A stretch of 64,000 nt of DNA, taken from assembly GCA_964006375.1 (NCBI GenBank), contig OZ023266.1, positions 15,367,565 through 15,431,564 of the forward strand. Reading direction: 5' to 3'. Positions 52,054 to 64,000 of the stretch are shown here, piece after piece (the first letter of the stretch is position 1; each line of letters starts with the position of its first letter). A program made the translations under genes and the position numbers. The notes under the pieces are model-generated. The model had not been told where the DNA came from. It saw only the letters and a list, made by a program, of their open reading frames with translations, and ran no database searches. The DNA is from Tillus elongatus (Eukaryota > Arthropoda > Insecta > Coleoptera > Cleridae).

Positions 52054-53421
52054 AAAAGTTCGGGACGCAGCAAGTGCGTTATGGTAGTAAATTTTTATTA
52101 AATGGGTCAAATTTTAATAACTAAAGTTTCTACGAACTTAGAAAGTTGAATTTTGGCGTGTAGTAGTGTCTTGCCCAGGGTAACATATCCACCAAATTTC
52201 ATTAAAATAGCTTTGTAATTTTCTGAGGAAAAATTTTTTTGTTGTTCCTACTAGTGTGCCTCAAGGCTCAGTACTGGGCCCTATTCTTTTTACCCTTTAC
52301 GTCAATGAGCTTGATAAAGTATTGTATGATGCGCATTTTACTATATATGCGGATGATACGTCTCTAATAGTTTCTGAGAAGACAGATGATGCTTTGAATA
52401 ATAAGTGTCATCATGTTTTTAATAATTTAAAGAGTTGGTTCTCTCGATGTCTGATATATTTTAATTCGTCGAAGACAGAGATGGTGAGATATCATCCGCG
52501 TCAGAGGGAAGTTGATATACTTAGTGTGGGTGTTGACAATACTTATCTAACGTGTGTCAATAACTACAAGTTCCTTGGAGTACACGTTGATGAAGATCTC
52601 AACTGGAGGTTGCATTGTACGACATTGGTTTCAAGGCTGGCATCTCTTAATTTTTTATTTATAAATATAAGAAATGTTTTGACTGAAAAGCAACTAATAT
52701 CTTTATACTACAGTCATATTGATTCTAGACTGAGGTACGGTATATGTCTTTGGGGTAATTCTACCTTGCTGCATGATGTCTTTATCGCTCAAAAAAGAAT
52801 AATACGCTCTATTTTCAACATAGGAAAGATGACGTCATGCCGGGTCTACTTTACTAGTCATAAAATTTTAACTGTAATATGCTTGTATATTTTAGAGTTG
52901 TGTATATATGTTTTTAAAAATGGTGATAAATTTAGACTAAACAGTGATGTTCATACCTTTAGTACGAGACAGGCTTGTAACTTTTATGTTCCGTATGCTA
53001 GAACTAAGATGATGAAAGACTCTCCAAACTGTATTGGATTAAAAATATTTAATCATCTTCCTAATAATTTAAAAATATCCAAAATATTAAGGTGTTTAAA
53101 AGTCAAGTTTATTCTTTTTTATCAGACCACTGTTTTTATACGTTAAATGAATATTTTAATGTTGTGAAAAATTAATTATTGTAAAAGGCTAACAAATCCA
53201 ATGTAGCTTGTATGCTGTCAAAATGGATAATAAAGGTATTATTATTATTATTGGGGAAAGGTGAGAGATAGAACTAGATAACTACGCTTTTGGAAAACCA
53301 GACCCAATTAATACGGTGCTAGACAGAGGCGAAAACGGTTTTAGACTGTCGTGATATTTTAAAACCATTAAGTTATTGTTGAAATTAGCTATCTTAACAC
53401 ACTTGCTGCGCCAGGACTATT
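52054..53421 (+). mobile_element. MITE-G copy split by a LINE insertion
   Basis: Left TIR TTCGGGACGCAGCAAGTGCG (52060) with left interior to about 52240; right TIR AACACACTTGCTGCGCCAGG at 53396-53415. Between them lie the LINE at 52245-53258 and about 130 bp not matching other MITE-G interiors. Confidence 0.65.
52245..53258 (+). pseudogene. Jockey/BS-like LINE, 3' half of reverse transcriptase
   Basis: A single open frame (52256-53146, 296 aa) starts in RT motif B (VPQGSVLGPILFTLYVNELD). It continues through motif C (FTIYADDTSLIVSE), YFNSSKTEMVRYHP and NNYKFLGVHVDEDLNWRLHC (thumb), YYSHIDSRLRYGICLWGNST, AQKRIIRSIFNIGKMTSCRV, and ends FNHLPNNLKISKILRCLKVK. Motifs A and upstream are absent through 5' truncation, so the frame is open but cannot be functional. 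The 3' end is GATAATAAAGGTATTATTATTATTATT (53230-53255), a normal LINE tail. Its open frame suggests a young insertion. Confidence 0.9.
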
Positions 53422-54135
53422 GCAGCGATTGATTTTTCTTTGCTACCTGAATTACCTATACCTGATAGAATGATGGCTTCGATTCCAAAACTGTTGATAC
53501 CTTTGTTGTAATCTGAAGTATTACATATATGCTGGGTTAAATGTAGTCAGTGGATTAACTACCCTTAGGTTGGTAGTACACACAGTAGTCTATACGACGT
53601 ACGGTTTGCAAGCAGTAATGGAGAACGCCGGTTAATCCCCGGTGCAATTATTAAGGGGCGCGGGCCGCGCATTAATTTGGCTAATGAGGCAATGAGGCTG
53701 ATTGATGCCAGTACATAGAGTGAACACATCGCTATTGCTCGGGCAATTGCTTACATGTTAACGTCATAACAATATAACTGTCAGGGCAGATATCGCCTGC
53801 GATCTCCCGTTCAGTTACCGTGCTGGAGTTATGTCTCCGCATCAACACTGCAGTCGAATGTTTTATAGTCTACGGAACATGGCTACTGACTTTATAGTTG
53901 GGCAGTTACATAACAGATGGACGAATATTAATTTGGCTCAAATTCTGCTTTATAAAAGTATTATGCGATTAACTGAAAAGTATTCGAGTCAGTTATGGTA
54001 GATACCGCTAGACTGGATTCTTGCTTAAATCTTCATCTTTTATTTGCCATATTGCAAAGGTGTAATGGCGAACAAGTGACTGAAATTTTGCTTCTGCAAT
54101 ATTTCTTTTACTGATTTTTTGTAAAAATAATTCAG
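53422..54135. other. Unassigned region
   Basis: Nothing recognised. Confidence 0.35.
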
Positions 54136-54139
54136 TTAT

Positions 54140-56320
<2,181 letters not shown>

Positions 56321-56325
<5 letters not shown>

Positions 56326-56421
56326 GAATTTTCGTTGAAAAAATTCACTATTGGGGAGATCCTGACTTTTGAATTTTGAAAACATTTTTGCAAATGAGCG
56401 TGAACTAGGACCCCTAGAACC

Positions 56422-56490
<69 letters not shown>

Positions 56491-56620
56491 AATTCAAACG
56501 ACTCTAGATATGGGTTCTAGTTCGCGCTCATTTAAAGAGATTTTTTCAAAACTCAAAAGTCGAGATCTCTTCATTGGTGAATTTTTTAAGAATATTCACT
56601 AATAGGTATACCAATAGGAA
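56321..56620. repeat. Palindromic AT-module: A-B-(AT)n-B'-A'
   Basis: Forward hairpin and arm B (56321-56424: TTTTTAGTGAATTTTCGTTG, GACTTTTGAATTTTGAAAAC, ACTAGGACCCCTAGAACCCA), (AT)n 56425-56487, then arm B and hairpin in reverse (56515-56607: ATGGGTTCTAGTTCGCGCTC, AAACTCAAAAGTCGAGATCT, TGGTGAATTTTTTAAG). The whole forms a 290-bp inverted repeat centred on the microsatellite. Confidence 0.8.
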
Positions 56621-57525
56621 AACTTATGAAAAATATGGCACAACTGACGACTTGTGGAAGCTACAATTAAATGAATAGAGTTCCTGGAGGGAGAGAATCT
56701 TTATGGTAATAGCAAGGTGACATTTCCTTTAGACTGTGATGATGATGCATGTAAAGCGTAACATATTTTTAATTATTTTATAAAAATTATGTAACAGCAC
56801 CACAACATAGCGATTGAACGTGCTTTCCTATTATCCAATCGACCTCTTCAAGATAGCCAAACCGATTGGATCTCAAGTTTTTCCCTTCCAGTGAACAATC
56901 CATATGATCATGAGTATAAAATAATTGCCGGCAATAACTTAGATTGGCGAGATTGTTGGAGTGTGTAGAGTTTGTGCCGGCCGAAATGTAATCTGAATCT
57001 AATATTGCTAAGTATGAGTTACAATGTAGCGAGGGTGTAACAACGGTGGAACGCAGCTGCTTATTGGTTTGGAAATGTAGATATCCAGGCAATAATAATC
57101 GGAGTCGGAGTGAGACGAGTGTTGCAGGCAAAGGAAAGGGTTAAGAACACTAAATCGCCTCTTGTGACACTACTAGATTCTTAGGCGAGTTAGTGAAGAT
57201 ATCGCACTAATACAATCGGCCGGGTATCCGAGCGATATGATATATATAGGGAATTCCAGCAATTATTACCAACCACTAGTCACAAACTTACTCACAGCCG
57301 ACCTCTTCGTTTGCCCTTCGCTTCCTATACACTCTCTCAATGTGTACGATTGTATTTGTGTGGGCATGCATGTATGTGTACGCTCTACAAGAGATTTGAG
57401 GATCTTCTCCACACTCTCTTACAGTGTGATTTATCTACAGAATATGCTATTTAGACCGTTGTTAACGTTTATAGCAATATCAGCAGGTATATTATTTTAA
57501 AGCTTTGCTTATTCTATCAAAGAAT
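56621..57525. other. Unassigned region
   Basis: No gene was recognised; an 87-aa frame at 57237-57500 has no domain. Confidence 0.35.
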
Positions 57526-57529
57526 ATGG

Positions 57530-59575
57530 AGAAGATCATCGCTTACAGAAAACCTCTACAGCCACTCAATAGCCCTGGTTCTCTAAATCCTGTGACAAGG
57601 CCAGACTTGAAAAGGTCAAAGCTCACAAAATGCTTCTACACAATCCCAGTCAAGAAAACCGTCAAGCATTTAACGACGCAAGAAACCGCTATGTCCGTAT
57701 CCTTTCGGAGGCAAAAAACTCGTTTAATAATCACATCAAAAACAAAGTCATTTTAAGCTCCAGCGGCAGCAAACCCTTCTGGACTCTTGCTAAATCTATT
57801 GGGAATACTTTCTGCAAGAGCGCGTTCCCACTTCTTGTTTCAGGGGATGAAATTGTTTCTACCGCCCTGGGCAAGGCTGAACTTCTTTCCTCGTTGTTCG
57901 CCGGCAATTCTACTCTCAACCCACCTCCAAATGTTCAACCACCAACAGTCCCCGATGTCGCGCATAAAAAGACAGATATCATTTTCAAAACCAAAAAAGT
58001 ACGAAAGATGCCCTCTTCTCTTAATACCAGGAAAGCCTCTGGCCTTGACGAGATCCCAGCAGTTGTTCTCAAGAAATGCGCACCAGAACTTGCTCCTGTC
58101 CTGACTCGTCTGTTTCAGACATCTTACAATAGAGGCATATTCCCTAGTAACTGGACAACTGCTCGAGTACAACCCGTCCCCAAGAAAGGATCCAAAGCGC
58201 TTCCTAACAACTACAGATCTATTTCTCTTCTTTCAGTCGTCTCTAAAGTGACGGAAAAGTATCTAAACACCGAATAACTAAAATTTCTTGAAAAACACAG
58301 TCTAATCCACGACAGGCAGTATGGATTTCGTCAGCGCAGATTAACTGCCGACCTCCTTTCCTTTGTCACCCATTCTTGGAACAAGTCTATGGAACTACAC
58401 GGTGAATCCCAGATTATCGCTCTACACATCTCCAAAGCATTCGTCCAGGTCTGGCACGCGGCGCTAAATGATAAACTTTCGGTCTACGGCCTACCACCAA
58501 AACTATGTACCTGGACAGAAAATTTTGTCTCCAACCAGAACATTACTGTTTTCGTAGATGGCCATTCGTCTAAACTGTATCCAATTAATGCAGGAGTCCC
58601 TTAAGGTTCAGCTTTAGCCCCTACTTTGTTTCTTCTCAATGACCTCCTCTCTAGCACATCCAACCCAATTCACAGTTACGCGGACGACAGCACCCTCCAC
58701 TGAAATATACAATATTCTAAGCCTGTCTCTTTAACCCAATTAGATAAGGATCGCAGACTCATGGAGGGTTCTGTCTCCGTGGATCTCCAAAAAATATTAG
58801 ACTGGGGAAGTAGAAATCTTGTACAATTCAACGCCACCAAATCACAGTCTTGCTTTCTTTCTCATACGAGATACACCAGCCCTAGACCCATCACAATGAA
58901 CAACCAAGTTAATCAAAGTAAAGAGTCTTTTTCCCTTGTTGGCATTTTTGTGGATCGAAATCTCAATTGGCACCAACATGTCACATCAATTGCAGAAGCG
59001 GCTGCGAAGAAATTAGGTTTCCTCTTCCGGGCTCGCAAATACTTTTCACCAGCTAATCTCTATACCTTATATACTTCACAAATAAGGCCAAACCTCGAAT
59101 ACTGCTTCCACATCTGGTGTGCTGCTGCCGCTTCTACACTCGATATCCTGGACTTCATTCAGAAGAGAGCTCTACGCCTCATCGGTGACCCTACCCTCAT
59201 CCAAAGGCTGTCATCCCTTGCCCACCGACGTGCCGTTGGTTACCTCGCTCTCTTTTATAGGTTTCTGCACGGGCAGAGAAGCTTTCTTCCATAGTTCCTC
59301 CACCTGCTGCCCCCAATAGATCTACCACGGGAACAGAGCGAATGCACCCTTTTACTGTCCAGGTCACCAGACATAGAACATCTTGTGCCCGCTCTTTGTC
59401 CCGAGGACTTCAAAGTTGTGGAATTTCTTGCCGGCACATGTTTTTCCTTCTGCGCGGACCTCCAAACCTTCAAGTCCTGAATTAACAAGTTGCCTCTTTC
59501 CTCCTTGTCGACACCCACGGTACGATAGTATTTAGGCTGTAAGCCCTCGTGGTGTGTTTAAAAAAAATAAAAAAA
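57530..59575 (+). pseudogene. CR1/Jockey-like LINE, longest copy of the family
   Basis: Protein order: KVKAHKMLLHNPSQENRQAF and ARNRYVRILSEAKNSFNNHI (linker before RT), SGSKPFWTLAKSIGN, then RKASGLDEIPAVVLKKCAPE, LPNNYRSISLLSVVSKVTEK (fingers), ESQIIALHISKAFVQVWHAA (motif A; usual D replaced by H), LYPINAGVP-stop-GSALA (motif B), NPIHSYADDSTLH (motif C intact), GIFVDRNLNWHQHVTSIAEA, LSSLAHRRAVGYLALFYRFL, and in a shifted frame the C-terminus. Stops at 58275 and 58602 and a frameshift near 59290. The 3' end (TAAGCCCTCGTGGTGTGTTT plus A-run) matches the 9.1-kb copy. No endonuclease domain remains, so the 5' end is truncated. Confidence 0.88.
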
Positions 59576-59579
59576 TTAC

Positions 59580-59955
59580 AGGCGACCTACATAAAGGACA
59601 TAAACCTCTGCGTCTGGCAAAGATACTTCAAGTCTAGATCTGACAATGACCTTAGCCTTTTTAAGACTTGTCTAATAATTTGACGTCACGCTTTCGCACT
59701 GTTTGTAACACTTGTCAGAACTCGTTGTTTTCACAGGGTAGTAAGGCATTTTAGGCACATATTCGTAGGCACATTGGAAAAAGGTTTCCGCACCCTTATA
59801 GCATAAGAGTACCGACTCCATTTAAGCTGACACTGACGAGGTTGTGGAAAAGTTTTACAACTAATTCTCATTCATCTTTACTGACCACAATCCAGTTTTT
59901 GCAGCTTTCAAGGTCAGTTGGGTGGAAAATTGGATGGTAAAAATGGTCTACAACT
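59580..59955 (+). other. Possible LINE-derived fragment
   Basis: A degraded frame includes CVWQRYFKSRSDNDLSLFKT and VVEKFYN ... HSSLLTTIQFLQLSRS, faintly like the linker before a LINE reverse transcriptase. The match is weak and by eye only. Confidence 0.25.
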
Positions 59956-59959
59956 CGCG

Positions 59960-60860
59960 CGTCACTAAACTGAAAGTATAGTGCTAGTGGGACGAAGAAC
60001 ATTGAGAACCGTAACCGTCAAGGTGCGAAATGCAGAAATTAAGTCGTAGACAAGCCTAAACTACCTCGGTATACAAGTAGGACATAACATGAAGATGGGT
60101 GTGCGCATAGAAAGATCAGTGGCAAAAGCAGACATGATGGTTGCAAAGCTACGGCGTCTGATGCCAAATATCGGTGGACCAAAACTAGGGAGAAGGAGAG
60201 TGCTGAGGAGTGTGGTAAACTCAATCCTACTGTGTGGCGCACCAGCATGGAAGGCAGTGTTGTCAAAGACAAGGTATATAAAAAAGGTTGAGGGGGCGCA
60301 AAAGAAGATAGTCATCAGAACAGCAAGTGCATATAGAACAGTGGCAACGAAAGCAATACAGATGATTGCATGAACGATCCCTGCACACTTATCGGCAAGA
60401 GAGGTAACTTATGAAAGACACGAAAATAGAAGAAAAGAAAAAATAAAGTGAGAGCCAAAACAATGCTGGAGTGGCAGCGAGGATGGGAAGAGGAAATGTC
60501 AACATTCCAGTGGACAAACCATACATACAGACATGGATATTGAGACAACATGGGGAGTGGTTTATTATTTTACCCAATTTCTGTCAGGCCATGGGTGTTT
60601 CAGGTCTTACCTGAGTAAAATGAAAATAGTCGATAAAGAGGACTGTACGTCTTGTGGTGATAAAGATAAGTCAGAACACAATCTTTGAGTGCGCAAGATT
60701 GCCCCATATAAGAGAACAAATTTATAAAGAGATTTAGCAGCAGCTAATGTGGTAGAGCATATGCTGGGAAGTGATAGGGTGTGGAATACTCTGGAGACGG
60801 GGATCGTAGAAAAAATAAAATCAAAGAAGGAGGAAGACCGGATGTAGAAGTTTTGAGAAC
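59960..60860 (+). pseudogene. R1-like LINE, C-terminal part of RT and zinc knuckle
   Basis: YLGIQVGHNMKMGVRIERSV, AKADMMVAKLRRLMPNIGGP, RVLRSVVNSILLCGAPAWKA, KVEGAQKKIVIRTASAYRTV-ATKAIQMIA (the RT thumb of R1-clade proteins; open 94-aa frame at 60089-60373), then in other frames FTQFLSGHGCFRSYLSKM with CTSCGDKDKSEHNL (Cys/His motif), MLGSDRVWNTLETGI. Several frameshifts and stops. It begins inside the RT, so it is strongly truncated. Its 3' end meets the 3' end of the minus-strand LINE that follows, tail to tail. Confidence 0.8.
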
Positions 60861-60933
60861 AGCAAGAGTTTTGACGTGGTGAAGCAATGCCAGCGTGTGG
60901 TTTCCGCCACATCTCTATGTGTCAAGGGGGTGT

Positions 60934-62045
60934 TTAGTGTGTAGTCCCAACCTGGAGCGAAGAGGAGTCACCGCAGTACCGGTTGGTGTCCGATCGCCGA
61001 AGCGCCAGCCACCAGCCTAAAAAACTTGCACTTCCGCTATAAGAATAAAAACCTCTTACCTCTCTTTTTCCCCTTAGGGCTCGTCCACGTCTTTGCCGCC
61101 CCGATAGCACCGCAACCTTTGGCTTATTCTGCATGCCCTTAGTCTTTTCTACTCCACCCAGTCCAAAATCACTGTGCCTTGAACTAGTCTGCACATTAAT
61201 TGGTAGGGTGAGGTTTTATATTGCTCGCACAAGATGTGCTGGACTGATTCTTCCCCCTCGCCGCAGAGTCTGCATGCCAGGTCCCCCTCGAACCGCCCCA
61301 TTTTATGCAGGTGTTTCTTGAGAGCCATGTTTCCCGTCAAGAGTCCTCTTATGTTCCTGAGCTGTCATCTGCTAAGATTTAGCAGCTCCACATCTCTCTT
61401 AGGACTGGGTTGCCAAATTAATGACTTCCCGTGTTTGAGCCCTGGACAGTCTAGTATGCCTTATGCTCTTCCCTGACCCAGGACTTGAAGGTTCCCCTGG
61501 TTGCACCTTTCGATACGCCCAGGACTGGTTCTGGTCCCATAAATGGTTCTGCTGATCCTCTATTCACGAGACTGTCAGCTTCTTCATTGCCTTTGACCCC
61601 CTAGTGACCCGGCACCCAGACGAGTTTAACCTCACTCTGCCCGGCCAAGTCGCTCGTCTCGTCTTGGTACCAGCCTGAAATTTACCCGTGGGCTACTTAG
61701 GGCATCAAGGGCTGCCTGGCTGTCTATGGCTATGAGGATCTGCTAATTGGTGTAGCCCCTCCTCTTGTTCTCATCACGCAGCGCAAGATTGCATACATTT
61801 CGGCCTGAAAGACCGTTGCATAAGCTCCGAGGGAAATACTGTGACTTCCCCTCGGTACTTCTAAATAAACGCCTGTCCCCGTCCCACGCTCCACGCCGGA
61901 TCCATCCGTGAACGAGACGAGCGCGTCACGTGGTAGGCCCGGTGTCTCCCCCGCCATGCCTCGCGGTCGGGGATTACCACTGTGGACTTGTTATCCCTGC
62001 AGATTCGCGGGCTCGCAAAGTGTGACCTCATTTCAAGCCTCTTAC
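60934..62045 (-). pseudogene. I/LOA-group LINE: RNase H and C-terminal Cys/His region
   Basis: Minus strand. RNase H starts VSFTDGSGVERGTGTGVYLE (first D), AYATVFQAEMYAILRC (E), then in broken frames ILIAIDSQAALDALSS (second D). After a gap come GNMALKKHLHKMGRFEGDLA with CRLCGEGEESVQHILCEQY (Cys/His motif), KPKVAVLSGRQRRGRALRGK, GFYSYSGSASFLGWWLALRR, with a stop at 60934. No RT remains upstream; homology fades near 62045. It is related in domain order to the LINE at 48.6-51.05 kb but diverged from it. Confidence 0.82.
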
Positions 62046-62530
62046 CTTACACTAGATGTAACTTAAGAAGATGCCCTTGTTTACCTGAAGGCTCTCATCG
62101 GTTAATTGTTGTTGCCGTCATATACTAAATGTAGATGTAGATACTTCTTCTGTGGCTTCATAATTATTTGTATTGTTCATTGTAATCGTCAAGGGGGAGA
62201 AAAGCGTCTCCTACCTGACGATGCCGCAAAAAGCGAAACAGATTACAAACAACAAAGCTATAAAATAAGTCTCGACATCTATTTATTAATTTTTGGCTTA
62301 TTCCTAGGGTCATTTATCAGTTACTGTTAAAAAATTGACCGGTAAGCCCGCTGTTCCAATTAAACACTTGTTACAATTCTCCCTGCGAACTGCCACTTCG
62401 CAAAAAATCTGGTTGGTGTCATTCGTTGTTATGATTTCTAAATCTGGAGATGGGTTGAAACCCATGAACTATTGCCCCTACCTGCATGATATGTAAAGTA
62501 CTAGTACGACTGATCTCACCGGGGTATCGT
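62046..62530. other. Unassigned region
   Basis: CTTCTGTGGCTTCATAATT near 62147 recalls the candidate element at 6072. A partial hammerhead-like string near 62216 fails on stem II (see rejected items). Confidence 0.35.
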
Positions 62531-62534
62531 CATT

Positions 62535-62665
62535 TGTAGTGAATTTTCGTAGAAAATATTCATTAATGGGAGATCCTGACTTTTGAATTTCGATTTGTTT
62601 TAAATGAACGTGAACCTAGAACCTATATCCGGGGACAGTTTTAAATTATACACGCACCAACACAT

Positions 62666-62740
<75 letters not shown>

Positions 62741-62745
62741 ATACA
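62535..62745 (+). repeat. AT-module: hairpin, arm B, (AT)n
   Basis: TAGTGAATTTTCGTAGAAAATATTCATTAATGG, GAGATCCTGACTTTTGAATT, TGAACGTGAACCTAGAACC (arm B), then (AT)n 62673-62744 with one TT interruption. Confidence 0.75.
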
Positions 62746-63060
62746 GGTGTTTTAAAAATGATGGTCTATGTTACAGGTGCACATTCAGCACACAAAAATA
62801 AGATTATATTTTTATATAAATATGGGTCCGCAAATGTTTAGTTTTTTAAATACAGCGTGCTAAAGTTATTTGTTTTTCGTCCGTTTTTCACGAACAAGTC
62901 CGAGTCAAATTAAACATTTGACGTAAAAATTGGCATGTGGTGGTTTTAGGGCAAGAAATTTAAATATGTTATTGTTAATAACACTGCTGGCAGAGGGCGC
63001 CACCTGTAAGACACGGCTTGCATTCAATTGGCTATCATTAGTGAATTTCTTCAAATGAGT
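62746..63060. other. Unassigned sequence after the AT tract
   Basis: ACAGGTGTTTTAAAAATGATGG resembles a mariner-type end, but no partner was found. Confidence 0.3.
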
Positions 63061-63330
63061 GCAGACTAGGTCCCCTAGAATACATATCCGGGTTTAGTTT
63101 GGTCACGCATTTCCACGGTAATGCTGAATATAATTGTTATTGTAGAAGATACGAGAAAAAAAATGTATATGATTAATTATAGGGTGTCTTGAGCTGCATC
63201 TTATAAACATATTTGGACTATCACAGGATGGCCCAAAAGTCGCTGGTGATAGCTACAATTTTTTTTCGAACACCCTTATATTATTGCATTTTTGCATTTT
63301 TTATTGAGATATGATGCATGTATGTAAGAA
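63061..63330 (+). repeat. Arm B and mariner-end-like repeat
   Basis: AGACTAGGTCCCCTAGAATAC then TTAATTATAGGGTGTCTTGAG and CACAGGATGGCCCAAAAGTC, in the same order as at 3.2 and 35.0 kb, running directly into MITE-G. Confidence 0.65.
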
Positions 63331-63643
63331 AAAAATCATGACGTAGTAAGTGCGTTTTGGTAGCGAATTTTCATTAAATGCTTCAAATTTCAATAACTCA
63401 AATTGCTATTAACCTAAGGTTTGTTGGATAAGAAACCAGTTTTCTCGGAAACCTATTTAAGTTTATTTTTGGAAAAGTTTTGTACATTTTCAAACAATAA
63501 GTTATTTTGATAAAATATGGTACATTGTTCCTACTATATAAGTTATAGGAGTGACCAAATTAATGCCTTCCTGCATTAAAGAGACATATTTGCTATATGA
63601 AAATTCACTTCCATAACGTACTTGCTGCGTCCAGACTATTTTT
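63331..63643 (+). mobile_element. MITE-G, complete copy
   Basis: Left end AAAAATCATGACGTAGTAAG, right end (reverse complement) AAAAATAGTCTGGACGCAGC. The 313-bp interior matches the 3456-3777 copy throughout (AACTCAAATTGCTATTAACC, TGGTACATTGTTCCTACTAT). No coding capacity. Confidence 0.75.
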
Positions 63644-64000
63644 ACTTTTCAAGCGCTTCCTATAACAAGCAAGTCACTTCGAATTACCGCAGCGCACTTG
63701 GACTAACGTAGAAAAGTTACTGAGATTCCACTGTTACTAGGTGACGAACAATACGTTTTATAATTTACAGCTCTTAAAACCTTAAGGTTTTGGTCATCCA
63801 GCAGGTGACAAAATAGCTGTTTCTGTTGGAAAGTCAAGAAGTTTATTTGTGATTTTACTTTCTTTACCCTGTACATTTCGTAACATATGCAATGAAGGCA
63901 AACAGACAGGCAGATAGGTAACAGCCTCGAGTCCGGCAGATCAGCCCTCTAAAGTCCCCGTTAGAGTGCGGTGTTTATAGTCACGGGTAATTTAATTCCC
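63644..64000. other. Unassigned sequence to window end
   Basis: Nothing recognised. Confidence 0.35.

Noticed and set aside
62208..62250. CTGACGATGCCG...GCGAAACAG as another hammerhead
   Set aside because: Core strands are present, but stem II would have only two pairs, and no stem III or helix I pairing could be drawn.

Overview
This looks like a gene-poor, AT-rich animal genome, most likely an arthropod. No convincing host gene was found. Almost every recognisable coding stretch is a decayed transposable element: non-LTR retrotransposons (CR1/Jockey-like, R1-like, I/LOA-like with RNase H, and an R2-like group with a C-terminal restriction-like endonuclease), a Penelope-like element (PLE) with GIY-YIG endonuclease, two mariner elements with very long inverted repeats plus mariner fragments, and a ZMYM1/TTF-type hAT element plus a fragment. 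About sixteen (AT)n tracts of 50-160 bp punctuate the window. The phylum is an inference from the mix of families; the species cannot be named.

Layout. 0-4.3 kb: AT-tract repeat modules and a complete 322-bp inverted-repeat element (here MITE-G, after its GACGCAGCAAGTGCG ends). 4.3-11.4 kb: two minus-strand CR1-like LINEs, a third LINE RT fragment, and a palindrome at 7.8 kb. 11.4-11.75 kb: tandem 302-bp units carrying a hammerhead ribozyme. 12.6-15.1 kb: two R2-like LINE pieces head to tail. 15.15-16.7 kb: a possible LTR. 17.2 kb: a decayed hammerhead. 17.33-19.89 kb: mariner with >600-bp TIRs. 21.75-24.32 kb: hAT element with recognisable target duplication. 26.3-27.3 kb: MITE-G remnants with a 134-bp tandem duplication. 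28.3-33.9 kb: a pile-up of R2-like LINE fragments separated by (AAT)n tails. 34-36.5 kb: repeat modules. 36.5-39.4 kb: PLE with an inverted ribozyme-bearing repeat at its 5' side and a hammerhead near its 3' end. 42.5-45 kb: mariner and hAT fragments around a second tandem ribozyme repeat (311-bp period). 48.6-51.05 kb: minus-strand LINE with RT and RNase H. 52.05-53.4 kb: MITE-G split by a LINE. 54.3-56.1 kb: mariner inserted into an (AT)n tract. 57.5-62.05 kb: CR1-like, R1-like and RNase-H LINEs. 62.5-63.65 kb: repeat modules and a complete MITE-G.

The most interesting material is not protein coding. Hammerhead motifs with complete cores sit at about 11.5, 39.3 and 43.1 kb, a G12-mutated one at 17.2 kb and a truncated inverted one at 36.7 kb. 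Two lie in tandem repeats of 302-311 bp, the architecture described for animal retrozymes, which are thought to be moved by PLE machinery; the window also holds a PLE. The second theme is a recurrent composite repeat (hairpin, conserved arm, (AT)n, conserved arm, sometimes a mariner-like end and MITE-G) that holds most of the AT microsatellites and has repeatedly received other elements. None of the protein-coding elements looks intact.
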